Positions 18,861 through 29,790 are shown, numbered from the stretch's first letter. The stretch: DNA of 33,299 bases from Terfezia claveryi (GCA_015179025.1 WHUX01000396.1:1-33299); one strand, 5' to 3'. Translations and numbers: made by a program. The notes: a model not told the origin generated them from the sequence alone.

Positions 18861-20120
18861 ACTGGCATCTGTAATCAAATAGATTGGAAGGCCTGAGTTA
18901 TGATTAATTGGCTTAAGCACCTTATTGCTCATTATTAGCTCTTTAACTCTCACAAATGACTCATTATGCAAGGGAGTCCACATGTGCTTCTTTGTTGACC
19001 CTTGCAATTCTAATAGTGGTTTGGCTACAGCTCCCAATTCTAGACAAAACCTTTTCAAGTAATTAACCATTCCTAGAAATTTCTGTAATTTCTTCTTTGA
19101 GTTAGAGATAGGGTAATTTTCTATTGAGTTGATTTTTTCTGGATCCATTTCTAATTCTTGATTGGTAACAATGAATCCCAGTACTTTCAGCCTTGGAGCA
19201 AGGATCTGGCATTTCTTTTTGTTGAAGAAAAACTTTTCCCTGGCCAATATCCTGCAGATCTCTCTCAACACTTCCTTATGTTCTTCCAGGGTATCTGTTC
19301 CAAACAGAATGTCATCTAAATAAACCATGACTATCTTTCCAATATAATCCCTCAGTAACCAATTCATAGCCCTCATCATAGTTGCAGATGTATTACAATC
19401 ACCTTACTGCATGACTAGTGAGTCAAATTTCTCTAGATGATTTATAAAGGTGCTATATTTTACTGATTCATGTGCATGCCTAATATTGTGATAACCATCT
19501 ACCATATCAGCTGCTGAAATATATTCCTTGCTAGCTATCCAGTATAGTATTGTTTTGATATTTGGCATGGGTGTTTTATTCTTTTACACTAGCTTATTTC
19601 TGGGTACACAGTATAGCAAGAATCTGGCCTGTTGCTTGCCATTCTTGTCTAAATCCCTTTTAGGCTGTGTAAATATAAGGATACTATTCAGTGAGCTGGA
19701 TGGTACTATTCTTCTAGATTCTAGCTTAGTCCTCATTTTCTCTGTCACTTGATTCAAGAACCTTGTATAATTTGTATAGTATGCAGGTTCCCAAGTTGCA
19801 CTATCAGGAACTATGATTTTATGTTGCATGATGTCATAAGGTTCTCTGATTGGTAGTAATGTAGTTGGTTTTTCCTCTGGGAATAGTTCAGAGAATTCTT
19901 CAAATATATTAAATTCCACTTCTTCCAGATTAACTGTATTTGTAATAACTGGAGAGCTTCCATCATCTTCTAGCTCTGACCAGTCTGATGAGTCAAACCA
20001 CTCTTGTGACCATTCTTGGTCTTCCTCTAAGTCTTCTGACAGATCATCCTATATCTAAGGTATTACTGTAGTTAGTTTTGGGTGGTGTATTAATCTACCT
20101 TCAACTTCAGTCATAATAGC
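18861..20120 (-). pseudogene. pol: D Pol: reverse transcriptase and start of RNase H
   Basis: Reads leftwards from the C insertion: an acidic linker (WSQEWFDSSDWSELEDDG), then FNIFEEFSELFPEE, RT with PYDIMQHKI, AADMVDGYHNIRHA, and the catalytic box MVYLDDILFGTDTLEEHKE near 19310. The thumb/connection region follows (LKVLGFIVTNQELEMDPEKI, FLGMVNYLKRFC), then the RNase H start PIYLITDAS at the B insertion. One frame throughout; stops near 19581, 19404 and 20050. The RT differs clearly from the A-C family. This half of Pol is free of indels, so decay has been by substitution. Confidence 0.9.
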
Positions 20121-20625
20121 TGTCACAACCGTCCTCTCCTAGCCGAGTTTGAGAGTCAGATGAGATTCCATCCGACTCTCGTTATTGTGGATCGATATCG
20201 TTGTTATCTCTGTTCTCGAGATAAGGGGTCTCGGGAACCTTATTCCTTCCGGTGGCCTTGGCCAGGAAGGAAGCCTGTATATATATAGCTTACTCTCCCT
20301 GCCCTCTCGTTGGATCCCCATCCAACGCCTTGTATACCCAATACAGGATCTTGCTTTCCCCAGCGCTTGTGCACCTCCCTTGTGCACATCCTTGTCTCGA
20401 ACAAACAACTCTGCAGTACAGCTGCCTCCCTTGACACACGCGGCAACTGCCTCCGCGTGTCTCGTGTCCCTTGCCCCTGCCTCTCTTGCCTCTTGCCTCT
20501 TGCCCTTGCCCCCCCGTCTCAGTCTTCCCCTGGTCACATACGTAGCGTTCCTACATGTGCGATTGCCCCTTGCCACTTCCCCGGCGTACCCCTTGGTCGC
20601 CTTGTCCCCCAGAGCCCTCGTTACA
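20121..20625 (+). repeat. Element C 5' LTR
   Basis: 505 bp, TGTCACAACC to CTCGTTACA. A stem of GAGAGTC and GACTCTC lies at the start of U3. TATA tract at 20278-20287; a CGTTGGAT/ATCCAACG hairpin follows at 20308-20327, 30 nt downstream, near the expected transcript start. Downstream is C/T-rich. Confidence 0.95.
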
Positions 20626-20656
20626 CTACGTTGGATCTTTCAGACCAACCGGTACG
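20626..20656 (+). other. C leader and candidate primer-binding site
   Basis: CTACGTTGGATCTTTCAG directly follows the LTR and is the same as in B. Its CGTTGGAT is complementary to ATCCAACG in the 5' transcript hairpin (20320-20327). The leader is only 31 nt before the gag ATG. Confidence 0.55.
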
Positions 20657-21779
20657 ATGTCTGCGAGCATTCCACTACCCACCGATAGATTCGCAGCCTG
20701 GAGGGCGACTCCGATTCCATCAGACCCGACAGAACTATCAGCATACCGAAGAACTGTAATCGAAATATTCACAGAGACTTATGCCATTGGCGAACAACAA
20801 GGAGCGGACCTTCAGAAAGCCGAAAAGCAAATCCGAGAAGCCGAAGACGAAATAACCCTCCTTCGAGAAGATGCAGCAGAGGACAGGATAACTATCCGGA
20901 GACTGACTAGTGCCTTGGACCTGGCTGATGGTCCAAAGAACCAGAAAACACAAGACCTACCAACCCCGCCCAAGTTTAATGGGGACCGGGGCCGGTTACG
21001 AGCATGGAAGAACTCTGTGCAAATAAAACTCTCTGGGGACTCGGCGAAGTTCCCCACTGTCCACCACCAGCTCTCATACGTCTATGGCCTCCTGGAGGGT
21101 AAGGCCATGGACTAGGTACAGCCCTTCGTCAAGGCAACGGGGATTGATCTGGTAGATATCCCGGCACTAATGGCAATCTTGGACCGAGCCTTCGGGGACC
21201 CGGATCCTAAAGGAACCGCCAGCAGGGCCCTGTGAGACCTCAAGTAAAAACACAACGAACTGTCAACCTATGTTGCCGAGTTCTCCAGACTGGCAGCAGA
21301 GCTCAATTGGAATGACGAAGCCAAGCTCGACCAGTTCAAAGACGGGCTTACCTTCGAGCTGAAAAAGGCTCTGGTCTACTGCCCACTGACCAAGACCCTG
21401 GAGGAACTTATTGAGCAAGCTAGCTGGGTGGAACAGCAGACAGCGGCACTAAGAGCCCCCCAAAAGACACTCCCAACCTCGACTCCCCGTACCCCCTTCC
21501 CGATAGCACGCACCCAACCCACACCGGTCAACAAGCCTGCACACCCCTCCCTAGTAGCAGGTAGGGCTGCCCCCATGGACCTGTCAGCAGGTAGACCTCG
21601 TCTTACCCAGGAGAAAGGGACCGTCGCCGCACTCAGGGTTTGTGCATTGCATGTGGAAAGGGGGACCATTTCATCGTAGCGTGTCCCCTCCAAAAAACCA
21701 TTCGATGGCTGCCCACGCCATCTCCAAATCTAGGATCGAAGAGGTGGATGAGTCGGGAAAAGCGGAGTCCCTTGCCTAG
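20657..21779 (+). pseudogene. gag: Gag of element C (broken)
   Basis: Starts at ATG 20657 (MSASIPLPTDRFAAWRATP), in the same context as B. Coiled coil, capsid region and linker as in B. In-frame stops: TAG 21113 (Gln in B), TGA 21233 (Arg in B), TAA 21245 (Arg in B). One-base losses near 21613 and 21691 shift the frame twice; the CCHC knuckle (CIACGKGDHF) and the end DESGKAESLA are read after them. The stop at 21777-21779 lies in the frameshift hairpin. All three stops arise from C-to-T or G-to-A steps in CAG or CGA. Non-functional. Confidence 0.92.
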
Positions 21780-21800
21780 TTGCTGACACTAGCAAGGGAC
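21755..21800 (+). promoter_or_regulatory. -1 ribosomal frameshift signal of element C
   Basis: G GGA AAA at 21755-21761 in gag phase; spacer GCGGA (21762-21766); stem arms 21767-21780 and 21788-21800 (13 pairs, one bulged C at 21776), loop TGCTGAC. The gag TAG 21777-21779 is in the first arm. Pol continues in the -1 frame without stop. The -1 product would carry Gag and Pol in a fixed minority ratio. Confidence 0.82.
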
Positions 21801-24800
21801 CTATTTTGGGTCATTTATCTTTGTCTGTGTCTTCTTTGCCTACATCTATGTCTGTTGATAAGTCTCGCCTATTTGGCAAGCACTTCGTTGTACCTATAAC
21901 TGTCAAGTTCAATGATAAAACAGTGGTTATATCAGCTCTCATAGATTGTGGTGCTTCAGGAATAGCATTCATTGACCAGACCTTCGTCAGTAGAAACTCT
22001 ATACCAACCTCTAAGCTAAAAACCCCCCGCCTTCTTGATGTCATTGACGGCCGCCCTATCTCTTCTGGGGCGATTACCGACCTCGCATGCCTGCCCAGCG
22101 CCATGGGTGATCACTCGGAAGATCTCCCAATGTTCGTGATAAAGCTCAAATACCCGATTGTACTCGGAATCCCGTGGCTGAGAATGCATGATGTATCGGT
22201 CAGCTTCGGCTCTTATACCCTGCAGTTCAACAGCCAGTATTGCAAAAAGCATTGTGGGAATCCGCGGGCTACCGTTACTGGGCTGTGTGCCTTACCACCC
22301 CCGATAATGCACCCGATCCAGGTGGCACACCCGTCCACGCACATCGATGCCAATTCCCCTGTTCCCCCTGTCCCCCCCGTGCCCCCTGTCCCTCCCGCGT
22401 CTCCTGGCTCTCCTGGTCCCCCAAAGCCCCTCAACATTAGCTTCATCGGGGCAGGGGCTTTCGCTTACCTCACCAGGAGGCACAAGCTGAAGGCTCATGC
22501 CCTGTCCATATATAAGGTGAACCTGGAAATCAATAAGATGCGACCTAAGGAGGAGTGGAAGGCCATGGTCCCGGATGAATACCACGAGTTTATTGATCTG
22601 TTCTCGGAAAAAGCCGCGGAGAAGCTGGCGCCCCACCGACCATATGACCACACAATTCCGCTGGTAGAGGGTAAGACCCCCCCCTATGGGCCCCTCTACG
22701 GAATGTCCCGGGTGGAGCTGGAGGCCCTGAAGAAATACTTGGAGGAAAACCTCAACAAGAGCTTCATTCGCCATAGCTCTTCACCAGCGGGTGCCCCAGT
22801 GCTTTTCATGAAGAAGTTGGATGGCTCTCTTCGGTTGTGTGTTGATTATCGTGGCCTGAACGAGATAACGGTCAAGAACAGATACCCCTTGCCCCTAATC
22901 CAGGAGACATTAGCCAGGCTTTCCAAGGCACAATGGTTCACCAAATTGGATCTGAGAGGGGCATACAACTTGGTATGAATTGCTGAGGGGGAGGAGTGGA
23001 AAACTGCCTTCTGGACGCGATATGGCCATTTTGAGTATAATGTGATGCCTTTCGGCTTAACCAACGCCCCCGCCTCTTTTCAACACTTTATCAATGACAC
23101 TCTGCGGGATTTTCTGGACGTATTCTGCACCGCCTACCTGGATGACATCCTCATTTACTTGGATACTCTAGCAGAACATAAGATCCACGTCCGACAAGTG
23201 CTGGAGAAGCTGGAGGGAGCTGGGTTATATCTGAAGCCAGAAAAATGCGAGTTCCATGTGCAGAAGGTCAAGTATCTGGGGCTAATTATCACCACGGAGG
23301 GCATCCAGATGGACCCTGCGAAGGTTGCTGTGATCCAGGAGTGGGAAACTCCAGCCAACCTCAAGGATGTACAGGCCTTCCTGGGATTCGCCAACTTCTA
23401 CCGCCGGTTTATCCTGGGATACTCGAAGATCATGGCACCTTTGACGGCGTTGACAAGGACAAAGGGTATAGACAAAAGCCAGCGCTTCCAGTGGGGTTTA
23501 GAAGCCCAATCTGCCTTCGAGAAGCTCAAGGAAGCCTTCTGCTCAGCCCCAATCCTGGCCCATTTTGACCCTGATAGCGAGTGCATCGTGGAAACGGACG
23601 CCTCCGACTATGTCTCCGCCGGAATCCTGTCCCAGTATGTCGATGGAGTCTTCCACCCAGTGGCCTATTTCTCCAAAAAGCACTCCCCAGCGGAGTGTAA
23701 TTACGAAATCTATGATAAGGAGTTAATGGCCATTGTCGAGCATTCGAGGAATGGAGACCACACCTGGAATCGGCAAAGAGGGTTATCGAGGTCCTCTCTG
23801 ACCATAAGAACCTAGAGTACTTCACAACCACCAAATTGCTAAATCGCCAACAGGCTAGGTGGTCGGAATTCCTCTCTCGGTTTAACTTCAAGATAAGGTA
23901 TCGGCCGGGAAAGGCTGGGGGTAAGCCGGATGCACTGACCAGGAGATCAGGAGATCTCCCTAAAGAGGGGGATGAAAGGCTGAAGTACCAGAATCAGGTG
24001 GTACTGAAACCTGAAAATCTCGACCTGGCGGCCAATACCCTTGCGGAGGCTGAGGCTGATGCGGGAGCTTAGGCTGAGGCTGACCTCCGACAACTAGTGA
24101 GACAGGCATATAAGGACGACCCCCTGGCCAAGGAAATTATCACCGCAGTGGATTCTGGCCAGCGCCGCCACCCCAAGATCTCCCTAGCCGAGTGTACCGT
24201 CCAGGAAGGCCTCCTCTACTACCTCGAACGGCTGTATGTGCTGGAAGGAGAGCTGCGCCTTCGATTGATCAAGGAACACCATGACAGCCTGGTTGCAGGT
24301 CACCCTGGAGTGGCCAAAACGTTAGAGCTTCTGGCCAGGGAATACACATGGATTGACCAACGGAAGGACGTGGAGCGGTACGTACGGAACTGCCATGTTT
24401 GCAAGCGTGCTAAGCCTGTCTGCCACGCCCCGTACGGGACCCTGAAACCTCTGGATATCCCTGATCGGCCATGGCTGCACCTGACTATGGACTTCGTGAC
24501 AGGGTTGCCAGAAGATTCGGGGTTCAATGCCATCTTGATGGTGGTAGATCGGTTGATGAAAATGAGGCATGTTATACCTTGCCGGGACACCTGCTCCGCC
24601 CCAGAGTTAGCCAATCTCTACCTCAATAATGTATTCCGATATCATGGCCTCCCCGAATCCATCGTATCCGACCGCGGCCCTCAGTTCACCTCAGAATTCT
24701 GGCAAGCCTTTTGCGAGCTTTTGGGGATCAAAGTGCGTTTGTCAACCACATACCACCCCCAGACGGATGGCCAATCGGAGAGGATGAATGCCATTATGGA

Positions 24801-25545
24801 GCAATATCTGCGGGCCTTTGTTGACTACCAGCAGGATAACTGGGTTTCATTACTGGCCACCTGCGAATTCGCCGCGAACAACCAGTTCTCGGAATCCTCC
24901 AAAACCTCGCCTTTCATGGCTAACTACGGTTGGCACCCCCGGTTCGTGGATGCCCTGGCGCCCCTGCAAAAGGCCAAAAAAGATGCCTCGGCCAAGGAGT
25001 TCACAGCTGGGATTGCTGAGCTCCACTCTACCCTGAAAGCTGAGCTGGGATATGCACAAGCCAGGCAAGCCGAGTATGCCAATGGATCACAGTTGCCAGC
25101 TCCCAGATATCAACCAGGGGACAAGGTGTGGCTCTCCAGCCGGCACTTCCAGAGAGAACGGCCATCTCGCAAGCTCGACCACAAGTTCCTGGGTCCATTC
25201 GAGGTGTTGGCTGCTGTGGGCACTCATGCCTACCGATTAAGGTTCCCCAAAGACATCAAACGACACCCAGTCGTCCATGTTTCCAAGATCGAGCCTGCCG
25301 CTAGCGACCCTCTGCCAGGCCAGAAACACCCCCCACCTCCTCCTGTGGTTATCGAAGGTGAGGAGGAATGGGAGGTGGAGGAAGTGCTGGACTCCCGAAG
25401 AAGATATAGGCGCCTGCAATATAAGGTCAAATGGCTGGGGGACGAGGAGACGACCTGGCAACCAGCCAAAGATCTAGAAAACGTACAGAACTTGGTCACC
25501 CTGTTCCACCAGCATTACCCCCAGAAACCCCGCCCCGCCCAATGA
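21762..25545 (+). pseudogene. pol: Pol of element C: protease, RT, RNase H, integrase, chromodomain
   Basis: The most complete Pol here. Protease LIDCGASGIAFID near 21940. [35 protein letters not shown], catalytic AYLDDILIY near 23140. RNase [21 protein letters not shown]. Integrase: HHCC with GHPGVAKTLELL and RNCHVCKRAK; core Asp in MDFVTG, Asp in VSDRGPQF, Glu in QSERMN. GPY/F-type HKFLGPFEVLAAVGTHAY; chromodomain EWEVEEVLDSRRRYRRL, YKVKWLGDEETTWQPAKDL. Ends TGA 25543-25545. Defects: TGA at 22976 (Arg in B), one-base loss near 23739, TAG at 24070. The last 482 codons are open, so integrase alone is intact in sequence. Pol has no ATG near its start. Confidence 0.95.
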
Positions 25546-25742
25546 TGTTCTTGTCGTTTGTCGTCCTGGAAGTGGTTATTCGGGTTGTTATTATCGTTGT
25601 TGTCATGGTTATTGTTGGTATGTACTTCCGGCGTTGGGGTTTGTGTTATGGGTTATTGGTTATTCACCTGTTTTGTTTGTTTGTTTGTTTGTTTTTTCGC
25701 CTTGCCTTGCGTCGTTGGGCTCCGAGCCTAAAGGGGGAATAG
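25546..25742 (+). other. C 3' untranslated segment with polypurine tract
   Basis: Non-coding; GTT-rich, with a short GTTT repeat at about 25674-25694. The tract TAAAGGGGGAATAG (25729-25742) abuts the 3' LTR and is the plus-strand primer. Confidence 0.9.
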
Positions 25743-26496
25743 TGTCACAACCGTCCTCTCCTAGCCGGGTTTGAGAGTCAGACGAGATTCCGTCTGACTC
25801 TCGTTATTGTGGATCGATATCGTTGTTATCTCTGTTCCCGAGATAAGGGGTCTCGGGAACCTTATTCCTTCCAGTGGCCTTGGCCAGGAAGGAAGCCTGT
25901 ATATATATAGCTTGCTCTCCCCGCCCTCTCGTTGGATCCCCATCCAACATCTTGTATACCCAATACAGGACCTTGCTTCCCCCAGCGCTTGTGCACATCA
26001 GCAAGAAAAAAGTGGCATCGGACGCCAGGTGGTGTCTCCAGGAGACAGGGTTGTCTCTGGTGTCTTTTGTGTCTTTTATGTCTCCTAGGTGTCTCCTGAG
26101 TGTCTCCCATGTGTCTCTCAGTATCTCTCAGTGTCTCCTGGAGACACTGGGAGACATTCTGCCAATCGTGGAGACATACCTTGTCTCCAGTGGCAATACT
26201 GTCTCTAGAGACACTGGAGACAAACTATTTCTTTCCTGATGCACCTCCCTTGTGCACATCCTTGTCTCGAACAAACCACTCTGTAGTACAGCTGCCTCCC
26301 TTGACACATGCGGCAACTGCCTCCACGTGTCTCGTGTCCCTTACCCCTGCCTCTCTTGCCTCTTGCCTCTTGCCCTTGCCCCCCCCGTCTCAGTCTTCCC
26401 CTGGTCACACACGTAGCGTTCCTATGTGTGCGATTGCCCCTTGCCACTTCCCCGACGTACCCCTTGGTCGCCTTGTCCCCCAGAGCCCTCGTTACA
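25743..26496 (+). repeat. Element C 3' LTR with insertion
   Basis: 754 bp: the 505-bp LTR plus a 244-bp insert and its 4-bp duplication. A GAGAGTCAGACG stem with its full complement stands near the LTR start. TATA tract and GGATCC hairpin as in the 5' LTR. The break lies in the C-rich half, after CTTGTGCA. Confidence 0.94.
25996..26239. mobile_element. 244-bp palindrome-rich MITE-like insert in C 3' LTR
   Basis: Absent from the 5' LTR at the matching site. Flanked by TGCA (25992-25995, 26240-26243), with ends CATCAGCAAGAAA and, inverted, CATCAGGAAAGAAA, so short terminal inverted repeats overlap the duplication. The interior repeats GTCTC or its complement a dozen or more times and forms perfect short palindromes at 26033-26047, 26130-26148 and 26200-26213. 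No ORF of its own. Class not recognised. Confidence 0.8.
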
Positions 26497-26501
26497 ATAG
26501 C

Positions 26502-27152
26502 CATTGGATCATCTCTTTTAAACCAATCTTCTTCTATCCTACCTATATTAATAGCTGCAGTAGTGACTCTTTTAAGTGTATCCTTGGTTTTAAGTATATT
26601 AATGTCAATCCTTGTCCTGCCTGTAGGTTGTATAGTGATTATATTATCTTTGACATTCATAAGTGCTTTATAATTCCTCAGTGCAGGTTCTCCAAATATA
26701 ATATCCCAGTCTTTCAGGTTGGCTACATAGAATATCCTAGTTTCTTGGTATCCTTGTAGATTTACTGTGACTGTTGCTGTATTTGTTATCTAAGATCTGC
26801 TACCTTTAATTGCAGTTTCCAAAGGCTTCTTACTGATCTCTTTCAAGGGTATATTAAACAGATGGCAGTAATTTACTGATATCAGGTCTCTACCTGATGT
26901 ACATAGATCAAATAGTGTATAAGCAATATGTCTATTAATTTTAATTTCAGCTACATTAGAAGTTCTATGACTTTCTGGCACTAAGAACTTCCTTGTATCA
27001 TTAGGGTTCCTTATAACCTGGAGTGCAGCTGACTCTTGTTGTTTAATATCAATCTCCTGATAAGCTGTCTTCACCTTCTGTAGGGGCCATACAGTATTAG
27101 ACCTAAAAGGCTGGTAAGCAGGGAATCTTCTTACTCCTAGTCTAGATCCCAT
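26502..27152 (-). pseudogene. pol: D Pol: aspartic protease region
   Basis: Minus-strand reading contains the protease segment AYTLFDLCTSGRDLISVN near 26900, where DLCTSG stands for the usual D-S/T-G active site with Leu-Cys in place of Ser-Gly. After a stop near 26790 the domain goes on with FYVANLKDWDIIFGEPALRN (compare the usual ILG motif), in the same frame. It ends at the C insertion (DDPMAI). The upstream SRLGVRRFPAYQPFRSN may be linker. Same frame as RT left of C and as Gag right of it. Assignment rests on the DxCTSG motif and position. Confidence 0.78.
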
Positions 27153-27155
27153 ATA

Positions 27156-29033
27156 TTAGTAAGCTGAAGATACCTTCTTGTTAAGGCAGTTCCTAGAACT
27201 GTGACCCTTCTGACCACAGTGATAGCAGGACCTTGTCCTTGCAGCTTCTTCCCTTCTCTTCTCCTGTTCTACATAAGGTGTATATTTGGTCTTATCCTTT
27301 CTAGTATTAGGGAAGTTGCTATAGAGTCCTCCTAATCCACCCTTCTTGCCAGCAACTTTAGCTGCATTCCTGGCCACCTTATCAGGTAATTTAAATTCAG
27401 ATTTAGTCTATTCCATAGGTTTACTAGGGCCCTATTGCTTATCAGCCTTCTTTTGGTACTGTTGCAAGGATTTGGTCTCTTGTTTTAGCACATCTTCCTG
27501 AACTGCAATTTTGTTTAATATTTCCTCAAAGGTTGACTCATATGATATTAACCCTTTGACTTTAGCCCTAAGCAGGGGTACTAGTCCATCTACTAGTTTC
27601 ATTTTTAGTATATGATCACTTATCATATCCTGACCATTCAGGTCCTTATACTTAATCTTATACTCCTGCAGGTTTTGTGTATACTATATGACAGTAATTT
27701 CTGGTCTCTAATGGTGTGATAGGTATTGCTTCTACAAGACTTCAGGTACTACTGTAGAGATAAGTTTACTTATCAGTTTTAACATAAATTCATAGAAATT
27801 CTGTCCTCAACATCAGTTTTCTCAGAGTAATACTGATTATACTAAGTCTGAGTACTTCTCTCAAACATAAAGCTTGCTCTATCCAAGCTTTCCCAACTTG
27901 CTATATCTATTCCTTGATACTCTACCCATTTCTGCAACTGTTGCACATAATTGTCAAAGGTAGTTTGATCCCTCCATTTTTCTGATACTCCATAAATCAT
28001 TGGGAAATTGGGAATCTTTGTAAGTTTGTTTGCCTTTTTAACTAGAGATTTGCTGATCTGTTGTGATGGTATAGTTTGACCAGTCTTTTTAGACTATTCT
28101 AAGTAGTAAAGGCTAAGTTCTCCTGTTGACCTTTTCTTTCTGTCATCATTAGAGCATTATCTGACTCATCACCCTCAGATCCAGATCCTAGGTCCTCACT
28201 TCTACCTCCAGCTACACTACTAGAGCTCCTTTTAGACTTCTTGTCAGGAGTCTTACTCTTTTTGGTATGTGTTGGCTTTTTCCTATCTTTAGGTAGTGGT
28301 GGCATGTCCTTTTCAGATATTTCTTCTATATCTGTTTCATAATCTCTATCATCTTCTTCTTCATACTACACAATTTTCCCCTTACCCTTACCTCCAGCTC
28401 CAAACAGTTTTCTTCCTATCTCTTCATGAGTTTCTACAGGTTCTATTATTGGAGGCACTATTTCTGGAGTTTCCAGATCATACAGGTTACCTAAAAGCAT
28501 GTACTGTGTCAGGAAAGGCCAGTTTAATGCTAGCCATGGAACTCCTTTACATGGGTTATAGGTTGGATAAGGCTATACTGCTTTTGAAGTAGATGAGAGT
28601 TGAAAGTCCATTTGAACTGACTTGTTAAATTGGTCTTTCTATTGAAAAATCATGAACTTTTCTACTGCTTTAGCTAATAGTTCCTTTTTCCTTTTTGACA
28701 ACATATTGTTTATTGTTAGGTATATAAATACCTGTGATATCCTTTGGTACTATGATGACTCATTTTTATCCCAAAAGGCTTTTGTTATAGGAGGTGTTAC
28801 AATCCTTACTTCAGATATTGATGAATTAGGCCCAATGACTATTTCCCTTATTTCATTTCCTTTTCTGGAATATCTTTCCCAGTTGGGACTTTCTTTTTAG
28901 GGGTATTGACTAACTTGGCCTTAAGTGCTTCTAGCTCCTTACTTGTTATTGCCTTTCTCCTGCCTTTCCTAGCTCTAGCTCCTCCTTCCATTATACTAGT
29001 ACTTTTTTGTTTAAGAGTCTCCATATCTATCAA
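27156..29033 (-). pseudogene. gag: Gag of element D (broken)
   Basis: Start near 28983 (MEGGARARKGRRKA) or 29033. Basic N-terminal part as in E; a one-base loss near 28850 shifts the frame. Then a Lys/Ser-rich, acidic-patch region (28305-28099: KKSKRSSSSVAGG, GSGSEGDESD). A capsid-like region is recoverable at about 28020-27630 in mixed frames, and 27626-27432 gives ILKMKLVDGLVPLLRAKVKG. The CCHC knuckle CYHCGQKGHSSRNC is at about 27230-27190. The frame ends at TAA 27156-27158 but protease follows in the same frame, so D may have been a single Gag-Pol ORF with this TAA a nonsense mutation. Many stops between 28100 and 27630. Confidence 0.83.
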
Positions 29034-29505
29034 ATATTATACCACTGATTCCTTGGACTCTGTTTCTTCTATTCCTGCTTTCTTTAAGGTGGATCCTAAT
29101 GAAGAAGGATATACTTCTTATTAACTTCCTTCCTATCCTCTGTCTGTTGCTTCTAATACCAAGGTTGATTATGGTAAGGGAGAGAGGAGACTGAAGAGAA
29201 AAAGGGTTACTTTTATTGATGAGATTGTTGTGGGAGCAGGGTTTCCTTTAAATGCTGGGAAGAAAGTTGAGTGGAAGGATAAGGGTTGGACTGCTAGGTA
29301 CTTGTGTTCTTTTTGGAGGGAGAGGTACAGAAACTTTCCTTGTTCTGCTTACTAGGAGAATTCCTAATTTTTTTTTAGGCTAAGTAGAGAGTGGGGCTAG
29401 AATACTCTCTGAAGTTTGGATGTTGATAGGACTAGTTCCTATAATCCATACCCTTATTGGACTTCTGAGACAGTTTCCAGGTCTCAGAGTTACCAGTTTA
29501 GGTAG
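29023..29505 (+). pseudogene. Antisense ORF of D, unknown protein (broken copy)
   Basis: Homologue of the E antisense ORF, same length (161 codons with stop) and no indel. The start codon is ATA here, ATG in E. At least five internal stops, at positions that are Gln or Trp in E (for example TAG for Trp in SAYW, TGA for Trp in TLWSL). The Trp codon lost in E at 13165 is intact here, so the two copies decayed independently from an open ancestor. Conserved blocks: RVTF.DEIVVGAGFPLNAGK and KVEWKD.GWTARYLCSF. Function not recognised. Confidence 0.6.
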
Positions 29506-29790
29506 TTTGTTATTTTCTTTGTATTTGCCAGTTAAATACAGTTGTTATTGCCCTCTTATGTTGTTTTACTACTATTTGTAGGCTTTACTGGTTGCTATTT
29601 GTTGAATAGTCTTACTGTTGCTATTTGGAGGATAGTCTTACTGCTGACTGTTAGACTTTGATGCTATTGCTATGTACTATAGGCTTATACTGGCTTTAGT
29701 TTCTACTTTGTTGGTAGAAACTTTGTTGATTAGGTAAGGTTGATCAGGCCTTCCTAGTTAGGTAAGAATCAAGTTTTTAGGTTAAAAAAA
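29506..29790 (-). other. D leader between 5' LTR and antisense ORF
   Basis: Matches the E leader at 13357-13642. On the minus strand a run of seven T follows the LTR. No coding signal and no recognisable tRNA primer site. Confidence 0.6.

Larger units (their letters stand above)
20121..26496 (+). mobile_element. Element C: full-length Ty3/gypsy element inserted in D between protease and RT
   Basis: Plus-strand element with LTRs at 20121-20625 and 25743-26496 and the TSD ATAGC (20116-20120, 26497-26501). Internal order: primer site, gag, frameshift signal, protease, RT, RNase H, integrase, chromodomain, polypurine tract. By eye the LTRs differ at about 21 of 505 positions, nearly all transitions, plus one insertion in the 3' LTR. 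That is less than for B, so C is probably the younger of the two. Confidence 0.96.

Noticed and set aside
22016..22774. Long minus-strand ORFs opposite C pol
   Set aside because: Antisense shadows of a well-conserved protease/RT frame, with no match in the homologous region of A or B.
25553..25742. ORF over the C 3' end with hydrophobic residues (about 25431-25742)
   Set aside because: Frame lies mostly in GTT-rich untranslated sequence after the Pol stop and overlaps the polypurine tract; no relative keeps it.
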